Source: JAGQYP01 sp041392305 | GTDB lineage: Bacteria > Bacteroidota > Bacteroidia > Flavobacteriales_D > Crocinitomicaceae | Assembly: GCA_041392305.1 (NCBI GenBank) | Contig: JAWKMJ010000002.1 | Span: forward strand, 62,001 to 126,000 | Direction: 5' to 3' | DNA length: 64,000 nucleotides | In this document: piece by piece, positions 7,907-15,985 of the stretch | Numbering within the stretch: the first letter of the stretch is position 1 | Layout: each line of letters opens with the position of its first letter | Notes under the pieces: model-generated | Told to the model about the DNA's origin: nothing | The model's input: only the letters and a program-made list of their open reading frames with translations | The model's database searches: none | Program-made: the position numbers and the translations under genes

Positions 7907-8914
7907 CTAATACAAGATTTTATACTTCGTAGCCGGTTGTAATTCATCAGGAAGATCTTCTTCTTCAATCATTTGTAGGACGTCCCTTTCAATAGATCTG
8001 GAAATGGCAGTGATCGGAACATCATTGTACAATCCTTCAAATGGATTTTCAGAATACTCTCCCATCGATTCCATTAACCAGAATACCCATGAAACTACCA
8101 CGGCAAAAGGAATGGCCAACCAAATCATGTGTTCGTGTGGAAGATCATCAAAGGCTCTCAATATTGAGAAAGGAAGTAATACAATAAAAATGATCACGAT
8201 GTAATAATTTGCCGAAGCGTACTGTCTTGGAAACGGAAAGTTCTTTATGCGTTCTGATTTCCCCTGAAGTTCATACATCTCCTGAATCAAATCCTGCAAC
8301 TTAATGTGCTCGAAAGTATCGATAAAACCTCCTTCTTTCAATTTTTTCAGGTCTTTGGACTGCAAACTTAAAATATGAGAAGCTTTATTCCCCTTTTGCA
8401 TGAGGTATTGAAATTCCTCACTTGATAGGTATTTCTTTAATTCGTCAAAATTGATCTCTCCAGTTTGAATTCCAAGCATTTTCCTGAATTCCATGTCGTA
8501 TCCGGTTTTATGCTCCCATTCTTTTAATTCTCTCAACTGCAAAGTCATGGCTCTCAGCCAGGCAATATGCCTGTAGATCAATCTTTTGTGAATTCGTTTA
8601 GGTTCTTCTTCACTTGTCTCTTTTTTAATGAAATCTCTCACAGTCACTCCAAAGGTTCTGGAATTATTAACTATCCCGCCCCATATTTTACGTGCCTCCC
8701 ACAATCTTTCATAGGATGAATTATTCTTAAAACCTAGGTAAAACGCAGTAGCAATACCTACCAAACTAATCGGTTCCCAAGGGATAATCATCCAGTCAAA
8801 GTCACAGAAATAATAAATGCAAACCACTAAAGTGTCGAAGAGAATAAACAAATATAATTTCTTCCTTGTCCAGTTCAGTGTTTGTATAAATGGATATCTT
8901 TTTCCAGCTTGCAT
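7907..8914 (-). CDS. Bestrophin family anion channel
   Basis: 335 residues of the bestrophin/UPF0187 family, pentameric inner-membrane channels (chloride in animals; a bacterial homologue conducts cations). Visible features are the N-terminal RKKLYLFILFDTLVVCIYYF membrane helix, ISLVGIATAFYLGFKNNSSYERLWEARKIWGG, the best family signature, a soluble middle part and two more hydrophobic helices (YYIVIIFIVLLPFSILRAF and MIWLAIPFAVVVSWVFWLM). The ENPFEG segment near 290 is the conserved region following the last helix. Length is normal. It is a single gene; what it carries here is not shown by the sequence. Confidence 0.9.
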   Translation of the reverse strand: MQAGKRYPFIQTLNWTRKKLYLFILFDTLVVCIYYFCDFDWMIIPWEPISLVGIATAFYLGFKNNSSYERLWEARKIWGGIVNNSRTFGVTVRDFIKKETSEEEPKRIHKRLIYRHIAWLRAMTLQLRELKEWEHKTGYDMEFRKMLGIQTGEINFDELKKYLSSEEFQYLMQKGNKASHILSLQSKDLKKLKEGGFIDTFEHIKLQDLIQEMYELQGKSERIKNFPFPRQYASANYYIVIIFIVLLPFSILRAFDDLPHEHMIWLAIPFAVVVSWVFWLMESMGEYSENPFEGLYNDVPITAISRSIERDVLQMIEEEDLPDELQPATKYKILY

Positions 8915-8995
8915 CCTAGTTGTGTGATTAGGTGATTAAGATACAATTTTCGTCGTATTATTTCTATTTCATGTATATTTAAAAAAAAATAACCT

Positions 8996-9448
8996 GTGAA
9001 ACTATACTTATTCTTTGCAACTTTTATCTCCGTATTCGTTTATGGACAGATTATCGAACTCCCTGTTTCTTCTGGTGAAAACAATTCTTCAGACGAAGAA
9101 ATATTCACGATTGTGGAACAACAACCCGAATTCCCAGGTGGTTTCGAGAACATGATACTGTATATTCAAGGTAATTTTGTTTATCCTAAAGAGGACTTTA
9201 AAAACAAAATTCAGGGAACCGTTTATATTCAGTTCGTAATTGAAAAAGACGGTAGTGTTTCAAACATTAGAGTTATTCGTGGGGTTTCAGAAAGTCTGGA
9301 CGCTGAAGCCATTCGAGTAATCCAAATGATGCCAAAGTGGGAGCCAGGTAGGCAAAGAGGAAAAGCAGTAAGAGCCAGATTTACATTGCCTATCAGATGC
9401 AACATTCCCGAAGAGGAAGGCAAGAAGAAGAAAAAGAAGAAGAAATAG
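8996..9448 (+). CDS. TonB C-terminal domain protein with polylysine tail
   Basis: 150 residues starting at a GTG. A signal peptide (about 1-17) is followed by a short acidic spacer, then a TonB C-terminal fold (about 40-136). That fold contains QQPEFPGGFENMILYI, VQFVIEKDGSVSNIRVIRGV, LDAEAIRVIQMMPKWEPGRQRGKAV and RFTLPIRC. There is no N-terminal transmembrane anchor or proline-rich arm of a true TonB, so it is a secreted TonB_C protein of the kind common in Bacteroidota. The last residues are an EEEG segment and eight lysines, an odd tail. Its stop is only four bases from the stop of the convergent helicase gene. Confidence 0.85.
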   Translation: MKLYLFFATFISVFVYGQIIELPVSSGENNSSDEEIFTIVEQQPEFPGGFENMILYIQGNFVYPKEDFKNKIQGTVYIQFVIEKDGSVSNIRVIRGVSESLDAEAIRVIQMMPKWEPGRQRGKAVRARFTLPIRCNIPEEEGKKKKKKKK

Positions 9449-9452
9449 AAGA

Positions 9453-10724
9453 TTAGGAGTTGGGTTTCGATCCAGATTGATTTTTTTTATGGACTGTGTT
9501 TTTCTCCTTTGAATTTTTGTAATTCCCTTTTCCTTTTTTACCGTAAAACCGTTTTTTAGTATTTCTAGGCTGGATCTCTCTCCATTCAGGTCCTTGACCC
9601 AATTCTTCCGGTAAATCCAGTCTTGGGATTTCCATTTCAATCAGCCTCTGAATTTTTTGAATTCGTTTAAGGTCTTCCTCATTTACCAGGGTAAAAGCTT
9701 CTCCTTTGGTGTTGGCTCTAGCAGTTCTTCCAATTCGGTGTACATAATCTTCGGCATCTCTCGGGCAAGCATAATTGATCACCATATTGATTTCTTTGAT
9801 GTCAATTCCACGACTCATTACATCGGTGGCCACTAAGATTCTTACTCTTCTGGCTCTGAATTTCCGCAGTACTTCTTCTCTTTCTTCTTGCTCCAAATTG
9901 GAGGATATTCCAGAGGCTTTGTATCCTTTTTTACGAAGTGCTTTAACTATATCAGAAACATTACTTTTTGTTGAGGTAAAAATGATGATACTGTCATAGT
10001 CTGGTCTTTCTTTCAGGATATGATCAATGGTTCCAATTTTCTGCTCATTGTGTGTTAAGTAAACAAACTGACTTACCCCTTCAGCAGGCTTGGAAATGGA
10101 TAGGGAAATTTGATCGGGTTGTTTGCATATTTTTTTAGCCAGCTGAATAATTTTCGGAGGCATGGTGGCACTGAATAGCAAGGTTTGTTTGGATTCAGGC
10201 AAATAGTTAAAAATGGCATTCAAGTCGTTAATGAATCCCATGTCCAGCATTTTGTCTGCTTCATCCAAGATTAAATGTTCCAGTTGATCAAACTTAACAT
10301 AACCCATTTTTAAATGAGATAGGAGTTTCCCAGGTGTCGCAACAACAATGTCACAACCATCGGAAAGGGCTTGTTTTTGCTCGTCCCAATCGGACCCGGA
10401 CCCCCCGCCATAGATGGCAATCGAACTTACCGACACAAAATAAGACAACCCTTGAATTTCCTGTTCAATTTGAACGGCTAATTCTCTTGTCGGACAAATG
10501 ATCAGAGTATTAATGGAAGAGTCTTGTTTCCCTACAAGTTTGTTGAGAATTGGTAGCACAAATGCCACGGTTTTCCCGGTCCCAGTTTGGGCACAGGCAA
10601 TTAAATCTTTGTTCGCTAAAATTTTTGGAATCGCTTGCTCCTGAATTTCAGTACAATCTTCGAAGCCCATGTAATCAATGGCTTCAAGTAATTCATCTTT
10701 TAGATCGAGTTCTTTAAATTTCAT
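9453..10724 (-). CDS. DEAD-box RNA helicase
   Basis: ATP-dependent RNA helicase of 423 residues, with roles in ribosome assembly or RNA decay. All core motifs are visible: a Q-motif region with Gln29, AQTGTGKT (45-52, Walker A), PTRELA (78-83), DEAD (154-157), SAT (185-187), RGID (305-308) and HRIGRTAR (329-336). The two RecA lobes end near 370 and are followed by a basic, Asn/Lys/Gly-rich tail typical of RhlE-like enzymes that bind RNA non-specifically. The start is an ATG. The gene is convergent with the TonB-domain gene and is transcribed separately from the downstream repeats. Confidence 0.95.
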   Translation of the reverse strand: MKFKELDLKDELLEAIDYMGFEDCTEIQEQAIPKILANKDLIACAQTGTGKTVAFVLPILNKLVGKQDSSINTLIICPTRELAVQIEQEIQGLSYFVSVSSIAIYGGGSGSDWDEQKQALSDGCDIVVATPGKLLSHLKMGYVKFDQLEHLILDEADKMLDMGFINDLNAIFNYLPESKQTLLFSATMPPKIIQLAKKICKQPDQISLSISKPAEGVSQFVYLTHNEQKIGTIDHILKERPDYDSIIIFTSTKSNVSDIVKALRKKGYKASGISSNLEQEEREEVLRKFRARRVRILVATDVMSRGIDIKEINMVINYACPRDAEDYVHRIGRTARANTKGEAFTLVNEEDLKRIQKIQRLIEMEIPRLDLPEELGQGPEWREIQPRNTKKRFYGKKGKGNYKNSKEKNTVHKKNQSGSKPNS

Positions 10725-10740
10725 TGTGATTAATACTTAG

Positions 10741-10786
10741 TAGCCGTTCCAAGCGATGCCCTGAGAGGCAGCCGAAGGGTACCAAG
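10741..10786. repeat. Imperfect palindromic intergenic sequence
   Basis: GATGCCCTGAGAGGCAGCCG followed by AAGGGTACC is an imperfect inverted repeat (CCCT...AGGG). It resembles the CCCTGAG...CGAAGGG type of dispersed bacterial intergenic palindrome. That resemblance is from memory and was not searched. Confidence 0.3.
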
Positions 10787-10826
10787 ATTTTTAATTCATA
10801 ACTATCACCCCACTCTTGCTTTTGCC

Positions 10827-10899
10827 CAATACTCTTGCTCAATACTCTTGCTCAATACTCTTGCTCAATACTCTTGCTCAATACTCTTGCTCAATACTC
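10827..10899. repeat. 13-bp tandem repeat, five and a half copies
   Basis: The unit CAATACTCTTGCT occurs five times in exact tandem (10827-10891) followed by a partial sixth copy. The array ends directly at the stop codon of the minus-strand SDR gene at 10900. A degenerate CACTCTTGCTTTTGC lies just before it. It does not encode a repeat protein in any long frame and has no spacers. Confidence 0.92.
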
Positions 10900-11763
10900 C
10901 TAACTTCCTTTCACGCCTCGAATCATCATTTCAAGCATATCCCATTGTTCAGGTTTCACCATGGATAACATGTTGAATTCTCCAGCTCCTTGTAACCATT
11001 CACCTCCATCAATGGTGACTACTTCTCCATTTACAAAAGCAGAATAATCTGACATCAAATAAGCTGAAAGATTGGCTAATTCTTGTTTGACACCCACTCT
11101 TCCAACTGGAATCTTCTTGGTCATGTCGAATTTGTCTTTCATGTCTCCGGGCAATAACCTGTCCCAAGCCCCTTTCGAGGGAAATGGTCCTGGAGCAATG
11201 GCATTTAATCGAATTCCATATTTTGCCCATTCTACAGCTAAAGACCTTGTCATGGCAATTACTCCTGCTTTTGCACAGGCGGAAGGAACCACAAATCCAG
11301 ATCCAGTAAAAGCATAGGTGGTAGCTATGTTGACAACCGTATAAGGACCTTCACCTTTTTCAATCCAGTATTTACCTAAGGCAAGGGTACAGTTTGTAGA
11401 TCCTTTGAGAACGATATCAATTATATTATTAAAGGCACGGTGGGATAATCTTTCGGTGGGAGAAATAAAGTTTCCTGCCGCATTATTGAGCAAACCATTT
11501 ATTTTACCAAACTTTTCAATGCCTTTTTGAATGACATTTTCGATTTGCTCATACTCCCTTACGTCAGCGGCCACAGCCAATACTTCATTTCCTGATTTTG
11601 CCGTGATCTCCGCTGCAGTTTTGTCCAAAACTTCTTGTTTTCTGCTTGAGATGATCACTTTTGCTCCTAATTCAGAATAATAGGTGGCCATGGCTTTCCC
11701 CAAGCCAGTGCCACCTCGGTAACTAAAATTACTTTATCCGAAAAGAGTTCCCTCTCTCAACAT
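10900..11763 (-). pseudogene. SDR reductase (2,4-dienoyl-CoA reductase-like), N-terminus disrupted
   Basis: The body encodes a short-chain dehydrogenase resembling peroxisomal/mitochondrial dienoyl-CoA reductases. It has LLNNAAGNF, the Tyr-Ser-Lys set in ATTYAFTG...VPSACAKAGV, and a C-terminal VTIDGGEWL. Reading back from the body, the expected start is the ATG at 11763, but a TAA follows after nine codons. The expected LFSDKVILVT segment lies in another frame, and the frame returns at GGTGLGKAM. Two small indels, about two bases near 11738-11744 and one base near 11718, net three, therefore break the nucleotide-binding start. The longest intact frame begins at a TTG at 11703 and lacks GGTG. 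Sequencing error cannot be excluded. Confidence 0.65.
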
Positions 11764-11787
11764 GCCTTCGGTGTTGCATTCTTATTT

Positions 11788-12903
11788 TTAATGAATTTTT
11801 GAATTTGTTTGTCCTTTGTCAGTTCGAATCTTGAAAATACCTCCTTGCTTCAAATTGCTTAAAGAAAATGTATGTTGATTTGTTTTTAATCCAGTATAAA
11901 TCTCCACTACTTTCCCTTCTACATTGGAAATTTCAAAGGCATTGATCTCAGCATCTGTCTCAATAGTTAAATGATTGGTTGCTGGATTTGGGTAGAGATT
12001 CAATTCGAAATTTTGTGTTTGTTCTTCAATTCCCAAAACCGAAGTGCAGCCGTAATTGGTTGGTTGTCCCTGAAGGAAATTCCAAATTACTTTTGCTGCC
12101 CAGATGTCGTTTGCTGGTGGATAAGGCCAAATATGATCGGCACCATTCATTCTGTAATGCACTAATTCATTATTTGGGTCACAAGTATTGTATTCAATGT
12201 AATCAACGGTAATATTGTCTGCAGCTACATCCGTAATTCTGCAAATGGTGGAGTCCTGGCAATTAGAATAACCTTTCCAAAAGTTTAAGGTTTCTGGAAC
12301 TAAACTTAAGGATGGCAAAGCTGTACCATCGTAAGGAACTGTTTGGTCGGCGGTTCCATGAACATGTAAAACTCTAGCTGGATTGGTTCTAGCACATCCT
12401 GAAATGTTACTTGTTGCAATGGGTCCACCCACACTACCAATCGCGTCAAATTCATCATTGGCACAATATAAATGATGAGCCATGATTCCACCCATGGAAA
12501 ATCCACAAGCGTAAATGCGATCTGGATCAATATTATACCAGGCCTGAATACTGTCTAAGACTTGGGCTGTAAATGCTAAATCATCAGTTGTAGTTGATAA
12601 AGCCGTTCCATTATTCCATGCAGTTTGATTAAGGATATTTAAAGTCCCCTGCATATACACTGGAATGAAGTTTGCAGTATCAGACATTTGATTGAAACCA
12701 GCTTGAGCCATATTGGATGCATTGTCTCCCAAACCATGGTAAACAAACAAAACTGGAACTGGTGTAGTACCCGTATAACCAGAAGGTTGGTAGTAAATAT
12801 AATCTCTGGTAACTCCACCTACATCTAGTTGAGCCGAGGTTTGTTGAGTAAAGGAAAATGTTGAGCATGCAAGCCCAAAAGCAAATAGTAAACCTTTTTT
12901 CAT
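11788..12903 (-). CDS. Secreted PHB-depolymerase-like esterase with T9SS sorting domain
   Basis: 371 residues from the ATG at 12903 (MKKGLLFAFGL...); an in-frame upstream extension to 13002 carries no signal and is not used. A signal peptide (1-18) is followed by an alpha/beta hydrolase of the LpqC/polyhydroxybutyrate-depolymerase family. The nucleophile is Ser136 in CGFSMGG, with an oxyanion HGLGD near 56, an acid in HGTADQTVPYDGT (about 190) and a histidine in GADHIWPYP (about 260). The last 80 residues (LNLYPNPATNHLTIE to the end) form a T9SS type A sorting domain, predicting export across the outer membrane. The substrate is unknown; feruloyl esterases and PHB depolymerases share this fold. 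Confidence 0.85.
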   Translation of the reverse strand: MKKGLLFAFGLACSTFSFTQQTSAQLDVGGVTRDYIYYQPSGYTGTTPVPVLFVYHGLGDNASNMAQAGFNQMSDTANFIPVYMQGTLNILNQTAWNNGTALSTTTDDLAFTAQVLDSIQAWYNIDPDRIYACGFSMGGIMAHHLYCANDEFDAIGSVGGPIATSNISGCARTNPARVLHVHGTADQTVPYDGTALPSLSLVPETLNFWKGYSNCQDSTICRITDVAADNITVDYIEYNTCDPNNELVHYRMNGADHIWPYPPANDIWAAKVIWNFLQGQPTNYGCTSVLGIEEQTQNFELNLYPNPATNHLTIETDAEINAFEISNVEGKVVEIYTGLKTNQHTFSLSNLKQGGIFKIRTDKGQTNSKIH

Positions 12904-13019
12904 GTGATAATTTTTTAATGTTGACAGACCAATATACGAAATATTAAAGCAGAATAGGAAATCTTTGGATGAAAGGAAAAAGCCCTTAACTTTAGCCCAC
13001 AAATTTAAATGGAATACCG

Positions 13020-14477
13020 ATGAGTGTTAGAAATCTCGAACCAAAAGCAGTTTGGAATCATTTTGAGGACCTGAATGCTGTGCCTAGAGCCTCTAAGAAA
13101 GAAGAAAAAGTACGCCAATTCATGAAAGATTTTGGAAGTCGATTGGGATTGGAAACTTTGGAAGATGAGATCGGAAATGTGATCATTAAAAAGCCAGCTA
13201 CAGCAGGAATGGAGAATAGAGAAACGGTGATCATGCAATCTCATCTGGACATGGTGCATCAAAAGAATTCTACCACAAAATTTGATTTTGATACAGAAGG
13301 GATTCGTTCTTTTATCGACGGAGATTGGGTAAAGGCTGAAGGAACAACTTTAGGGGCAGATAATGGAATGGGAGTGGCTTCGATCATGGCGATTTTGGAG
13401 TCTACAGATATTCCTCATCCAGCCATTGAGGCTCTTTTTACGATTGATGAAGAAACCGGAATGACTGGTGCCTTGAACTTGGATGGGAGTTTGCTCGAAG
13501 GTAAAATCCTTTTGAATTTAGACACTGAAGATGATGATGAATTGTGTATCGGATGTGCAGGAGGAATTGACACCAATTCTGAAATGGAAGTGAGAATGGA
13601 ACCAACTCCAGAAGGGTATACCGGAATTAAATTGTCTTTGACAGGATTAACCGGCGGACATTCAGGAATGGATATCATCTTGGGTCGCGCCAATGCCAAT
13701 AAAATCATGAACCGATTTGTTTTGGATCTATATGATAATCACGGGGCAAGAATTGTAGAAATTGATGGGGGAAGTTTGCGAAATGCCATTCCTCGTGAAA
13801 GTTTTGTCACTTTGGCCATTCCTATTTCTGAAGCTGAAAAAATTCACGACTCCGTTGCTGATTACTTTGAGGAAATTTATGCGGAATATGAAACGACCGA
13901 CCCGGAAATGTCGATTGAAATTGAAGATTGCCTATGTCCGGAGCAGATCGTAAGCCTAGATGATCAAAATAAAATTATCAATGCGATATACTCGATCTAT
14001 AACGGAGTGTACAAAATGAGTGCACAAATCGAAGGACTAGTGGAAACTTCTAGTTCGCTAGCAAGGGTAATCGTTAAGGAGGGTTGGTTTAAAACACAGT
14101 CCTTGCAAAGATCATCTGTAGAATCTTCAAAAATGGATATTGCAAATACGATCAGAGCAGCTCTTGAAGCAGTGGGTTCTAATGTGCAGCAGGGGGGAGA
14201 TTATCCGGGCTGGGCGCCAAATGCGAGTTCTCCTATTTTGAAAGAAACGGAAGAGATTTACAAGAAGCTTTTCAATGAAGAACCTAAAGTTCAGGCTTGT
14301 CATGCAGGTTTGGAATGCGGAATTTTAGGTGATCGCGTACCTGGATTGGACATGATTTCTTTCGGTCCAACTATTAAAGCACCGCATTCTCCCGACGAGA
14401 GAGTTAATATCAAATCAGTTCAGAAATTTTGGACTTACTTACTTGAAGTATTAAAAAATATTCCTTCTAAAAATTAA
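13020..14477 (+). CDS. pepD: Aminoacyl-histidine dipeptidase (M20C)
   Basis: Cytosolic di-zinc dipeptidase that cleaves Xaa-His dipeptides such as carnosine. It has 485 residues, the normal length. Metal and catalytic positions are visible: His75 and Asp77 (QSHLDMVH), Asp114 (GADNGMG), Glu144-Glu145 (IDEETGMTG), Asp168 (LDTEDDD) and the late histidine in KAPHSPDERV. The GGHSGMDI of the lid domain is also present. A lipoprotein gene follows after six bases and may be co-transcribed. A histidine operon lies 10 kb away, but there is no sign of a direct link. Confidence 0.95.
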   Translation: MSVRNLEPKAVWNHFEDLNAVPRASKKEEKVRQFMKDFGSRLGLETLEDEIGNVIIKKPATAGMENRETVIMQSHLDMVHQKNSTTKFDFDTEGIRSFIDGDWVKAEGTTLGADNGMGVASIMAILESTDIPHPAIEALFTIDEETGMTGALNLDGSLLEGKILLNLDTEDDDELCIGCAGGIDTNSEMEVRMEPTPEGYTGIKLSLTGLTGGHSGMDIILGRANANKIMNRFVLDLYDNHGARIVEIDGGSLRNAIPRESFVTLAIPISEAEKIHDSVADYFEEIYAEYETTDPEMSIEIEDCLCPEQIVSLDDQNKIINAIYSIYNGVYKMSAQIEGLVETSSSLARVIVKEGWFKTQSLQRSSVESSKMDIANTIRAALEAVGSNVQQGGDYPGWAPNASSPILKETEEIYKKLFNEEPKVQACHAGLECGILGDRVPGLDMISFGPTIKAPHSPDERVNIKSVQKFWTYLLEVLKNIPSKN

Positions 14478-14483
14478 ACAGTT

Positions 14484-15191
14484 ATGAAACGACCAATTTA
14501 CATTATTGCAACAACCCTTATACTGTCTTCTTTGGTTTCCTGCGGATCTGAAGAAACGAAAAAAGAGACAGAGAAAACAACTGAAAATAAAGTTGATTCC
14601 ACAGCCGATTCTTTGGTTAGTGAAAAAAAAGAAATAGTTCAACTTGAAAAACTTGAGGATTATGCCAGTTTGAAAACCTACGAAGAGGCAGTTGAATATT
14701 TTGGCGAGGACAATATGATTGCAGATACCTCATGGTATGCTGAAGGAACGGTGATGATGTTATCTAATCGTTGCACTGACCCGAATAATAAGCAAATAAT
14801 CATGCTGGTTTGGGAAAAGGGAGGCAAAGACAAACTTTCTCATGTTGAAGCACATTATAATGTTTGGGACAACGATTTTGCAAAAGTATTAGCTACTCAA
14901 AAGATAAGTTCTAATTGTGGCTTATTCACTGGAATGAAGATCGGAGAGTTGCAAGAATTTTGTGGTCAACCGGTTAAATTTTCAGGATTTGGATGGGATT
15001 TTGCAGGCGGAGTCCGAATGCTCAATCAACCAAAATTGGAAGCATGCAATATTAATTTGACTTTGGATTTAGATCAATCTGATTTTGAAAAAGTAAAGCA
15101 CTTATTAGGGGACGTTGAGTTAAGTTCTGATCAAGAAGAAGTAAAAGGAATGCCCATCTTTGTGCAAAAGTTGACATACTATGTGCAATAA
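14484..15191 (+). CDS. Lipoprotein of unknown function
   Basis: 235 residues. The lipoprotein signal MKRPIYIIATTLILSSLVSC is followed by a Glu/Lys/Thr-rich spacer to about residue 55 and then a mixed alpha/beta domain. That domain contains two cysteines likely to pair (SNRCTDPNN and SSNCGLFTGM) and a FSGFGWDFAGGV motif. Family not recognised. The start lies six bases after pepD, so the two are probably one transcript. The product would face the periplasm or cell surface. Confidence 0.78.
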   Translation: MKRPIYIIATTLILSSLVSCGSEETKKETEKTTENKVDSTADSLVSEKKEIVQLEKLEDYASLKTYEEAVEYFGEDNMIADTSWYAEGTVMMLSNRCTDPNNKQIIMLVWEKGGKDKLSHVEAHYNVWDNDFAKVLATQKISSNCGLFTGMKIGELQEFCGQPVKFSGFGWDFAGGVRMLNQPKLEACNINLTLDLDQSDFEKVKHLLGDVELSSDQEEVKGMPIFVQKLTYYVQ

Positions 15192-15541
15192 TTAGTTCCA
15201 AGTAGACAGTAGTCAGTTCCAAGAAAAATATTTTTAAAATCTTGAATCAAAAAAGACTACTAGATACTAGACTATCAGATACCAGACGACAGATTTGATG
15301 GTAAAACAAAAAAAGTCTTGAATCTTGAATCTGGAAATCTGACATCTTAATAAGACTACCAGATGCTAGACTATCTGTTACCAGACGATAGATTTGATAG
15401 TAAAACAAAAAAAGTCTTGAATCTTGAATCTGGAAATCTGACATCTTAATAAGACTACCAGATGCTAGACTATCAGATACCAGACAATAGATGCGATGGA
15501 AAAATAAAAAGTCTTGAATCTTGAATCTGGAAATCTTGAAT
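15192..15541. repeat. 99-bp tandem repeat, three copies, filling the gap
   Basis: The 350-base gap between the lipoprotein and the DUF1801 gene is mostly a direct repeat of 99 bases: copies begin at 15253, 15352 and 15451 with AAGACTAC. The first two copies differ at only about seven positions; the third has small changes and is cut short where the DUF1801 stop codon begins at 15542. Each unit contains shorter internal echoes (TCTTGAATCTTGAATCT and ACTAGATACTAGACTATCAG). A 65-codon minus-strand frame through two copies is a by-product of 99 being divisible by three. Confidence 0.9.
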
Positions 15542-15985
15542 CTACTTCACAAACGCACTTTCATACCTCGCAATCCAATCTTGTGGGGTCATTTTTTGCA
15601 CTAACTGAGCAAGTAAATCATAGGGAATATCATCCATTTTTTTGAATCGGATGCAGGATTTTCCCATGTCTAGTTTCCGTGTGGCGTGCTTTGGATATTC
15701 GTCCACAAACCATTTGTAGAGTTTTTCATCAGCATACATTCCCATGTGGTAAAACCCAATATGCGATTTCTGAGAAGCAATGCTTAAAAATGGAAGTGGT
15801 GGATTGGGTTTACAATGATAGCCTTGAGGATAAATGGATTTTGGAACCACCCATCCAGGCATGTTGTAGGACATGGTTTCCTCAAACCCTTCAGGAAGGT
15901 TTGCGTTAACGATTTCTCTTAGTTTTTGCATCACCTCTTTACGGTCTTCTGGTAAGTTGTTGATGTATTTTTCTACTTCGCTCAT
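15542..15985 (-). CDS. DUF1801 (YdhG/YdeI-like) domain protein
   Basis: 147 residues of the DUF1801 family, small cytosolic alpha/beta proteins of unknown role. Recognisable blocks are VEKYINNLPEDRKEVMQKLREIV, EETMSYNMPGW, HIGFYHMG and the C-terminal MGKSCIRFKKMDDIPYDLLAQLVQKM, which is the family signature. Its ATG overlaps the stop of the upstream 1398-residue T9SS gene (ATGA), implying translational coupling, although no functional link is obvious. Its stop sits against the last copy of the 99-base repeat. Confidence 0.85.
   Translation of the reverse strand: MSEVEKYINNLPEDRKEVMQKLREIVNANLPEGFEETMSYNMPGWVVPKSIYPQGYHCKPNPPLPFLSIASQKSHIGFYHMGMYADEKLYKWFVDEYPKHATRKLDMGKSCIRFKKMDDIPYDLLAQLVQKMTPQDWIARYESAFVK

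Noticed and set aside
9287..9640. 117-codon minus-strand frame across the tonB-helicase junction
   Set aside because: It lies antisense to two well-supported genes and has no recognisable features.
15247..15444. 65-codon minus-strand frame with repeated residues
   Set aside because: It is a translation of the 99-base tandem repeat, whose length is divisible by three; not evidence of a protein.
10827..15541. Repeats as CRISPR arrays
   Set aside because: Both arrays are direct tandem repeats without spacers, and no cas genes are present.
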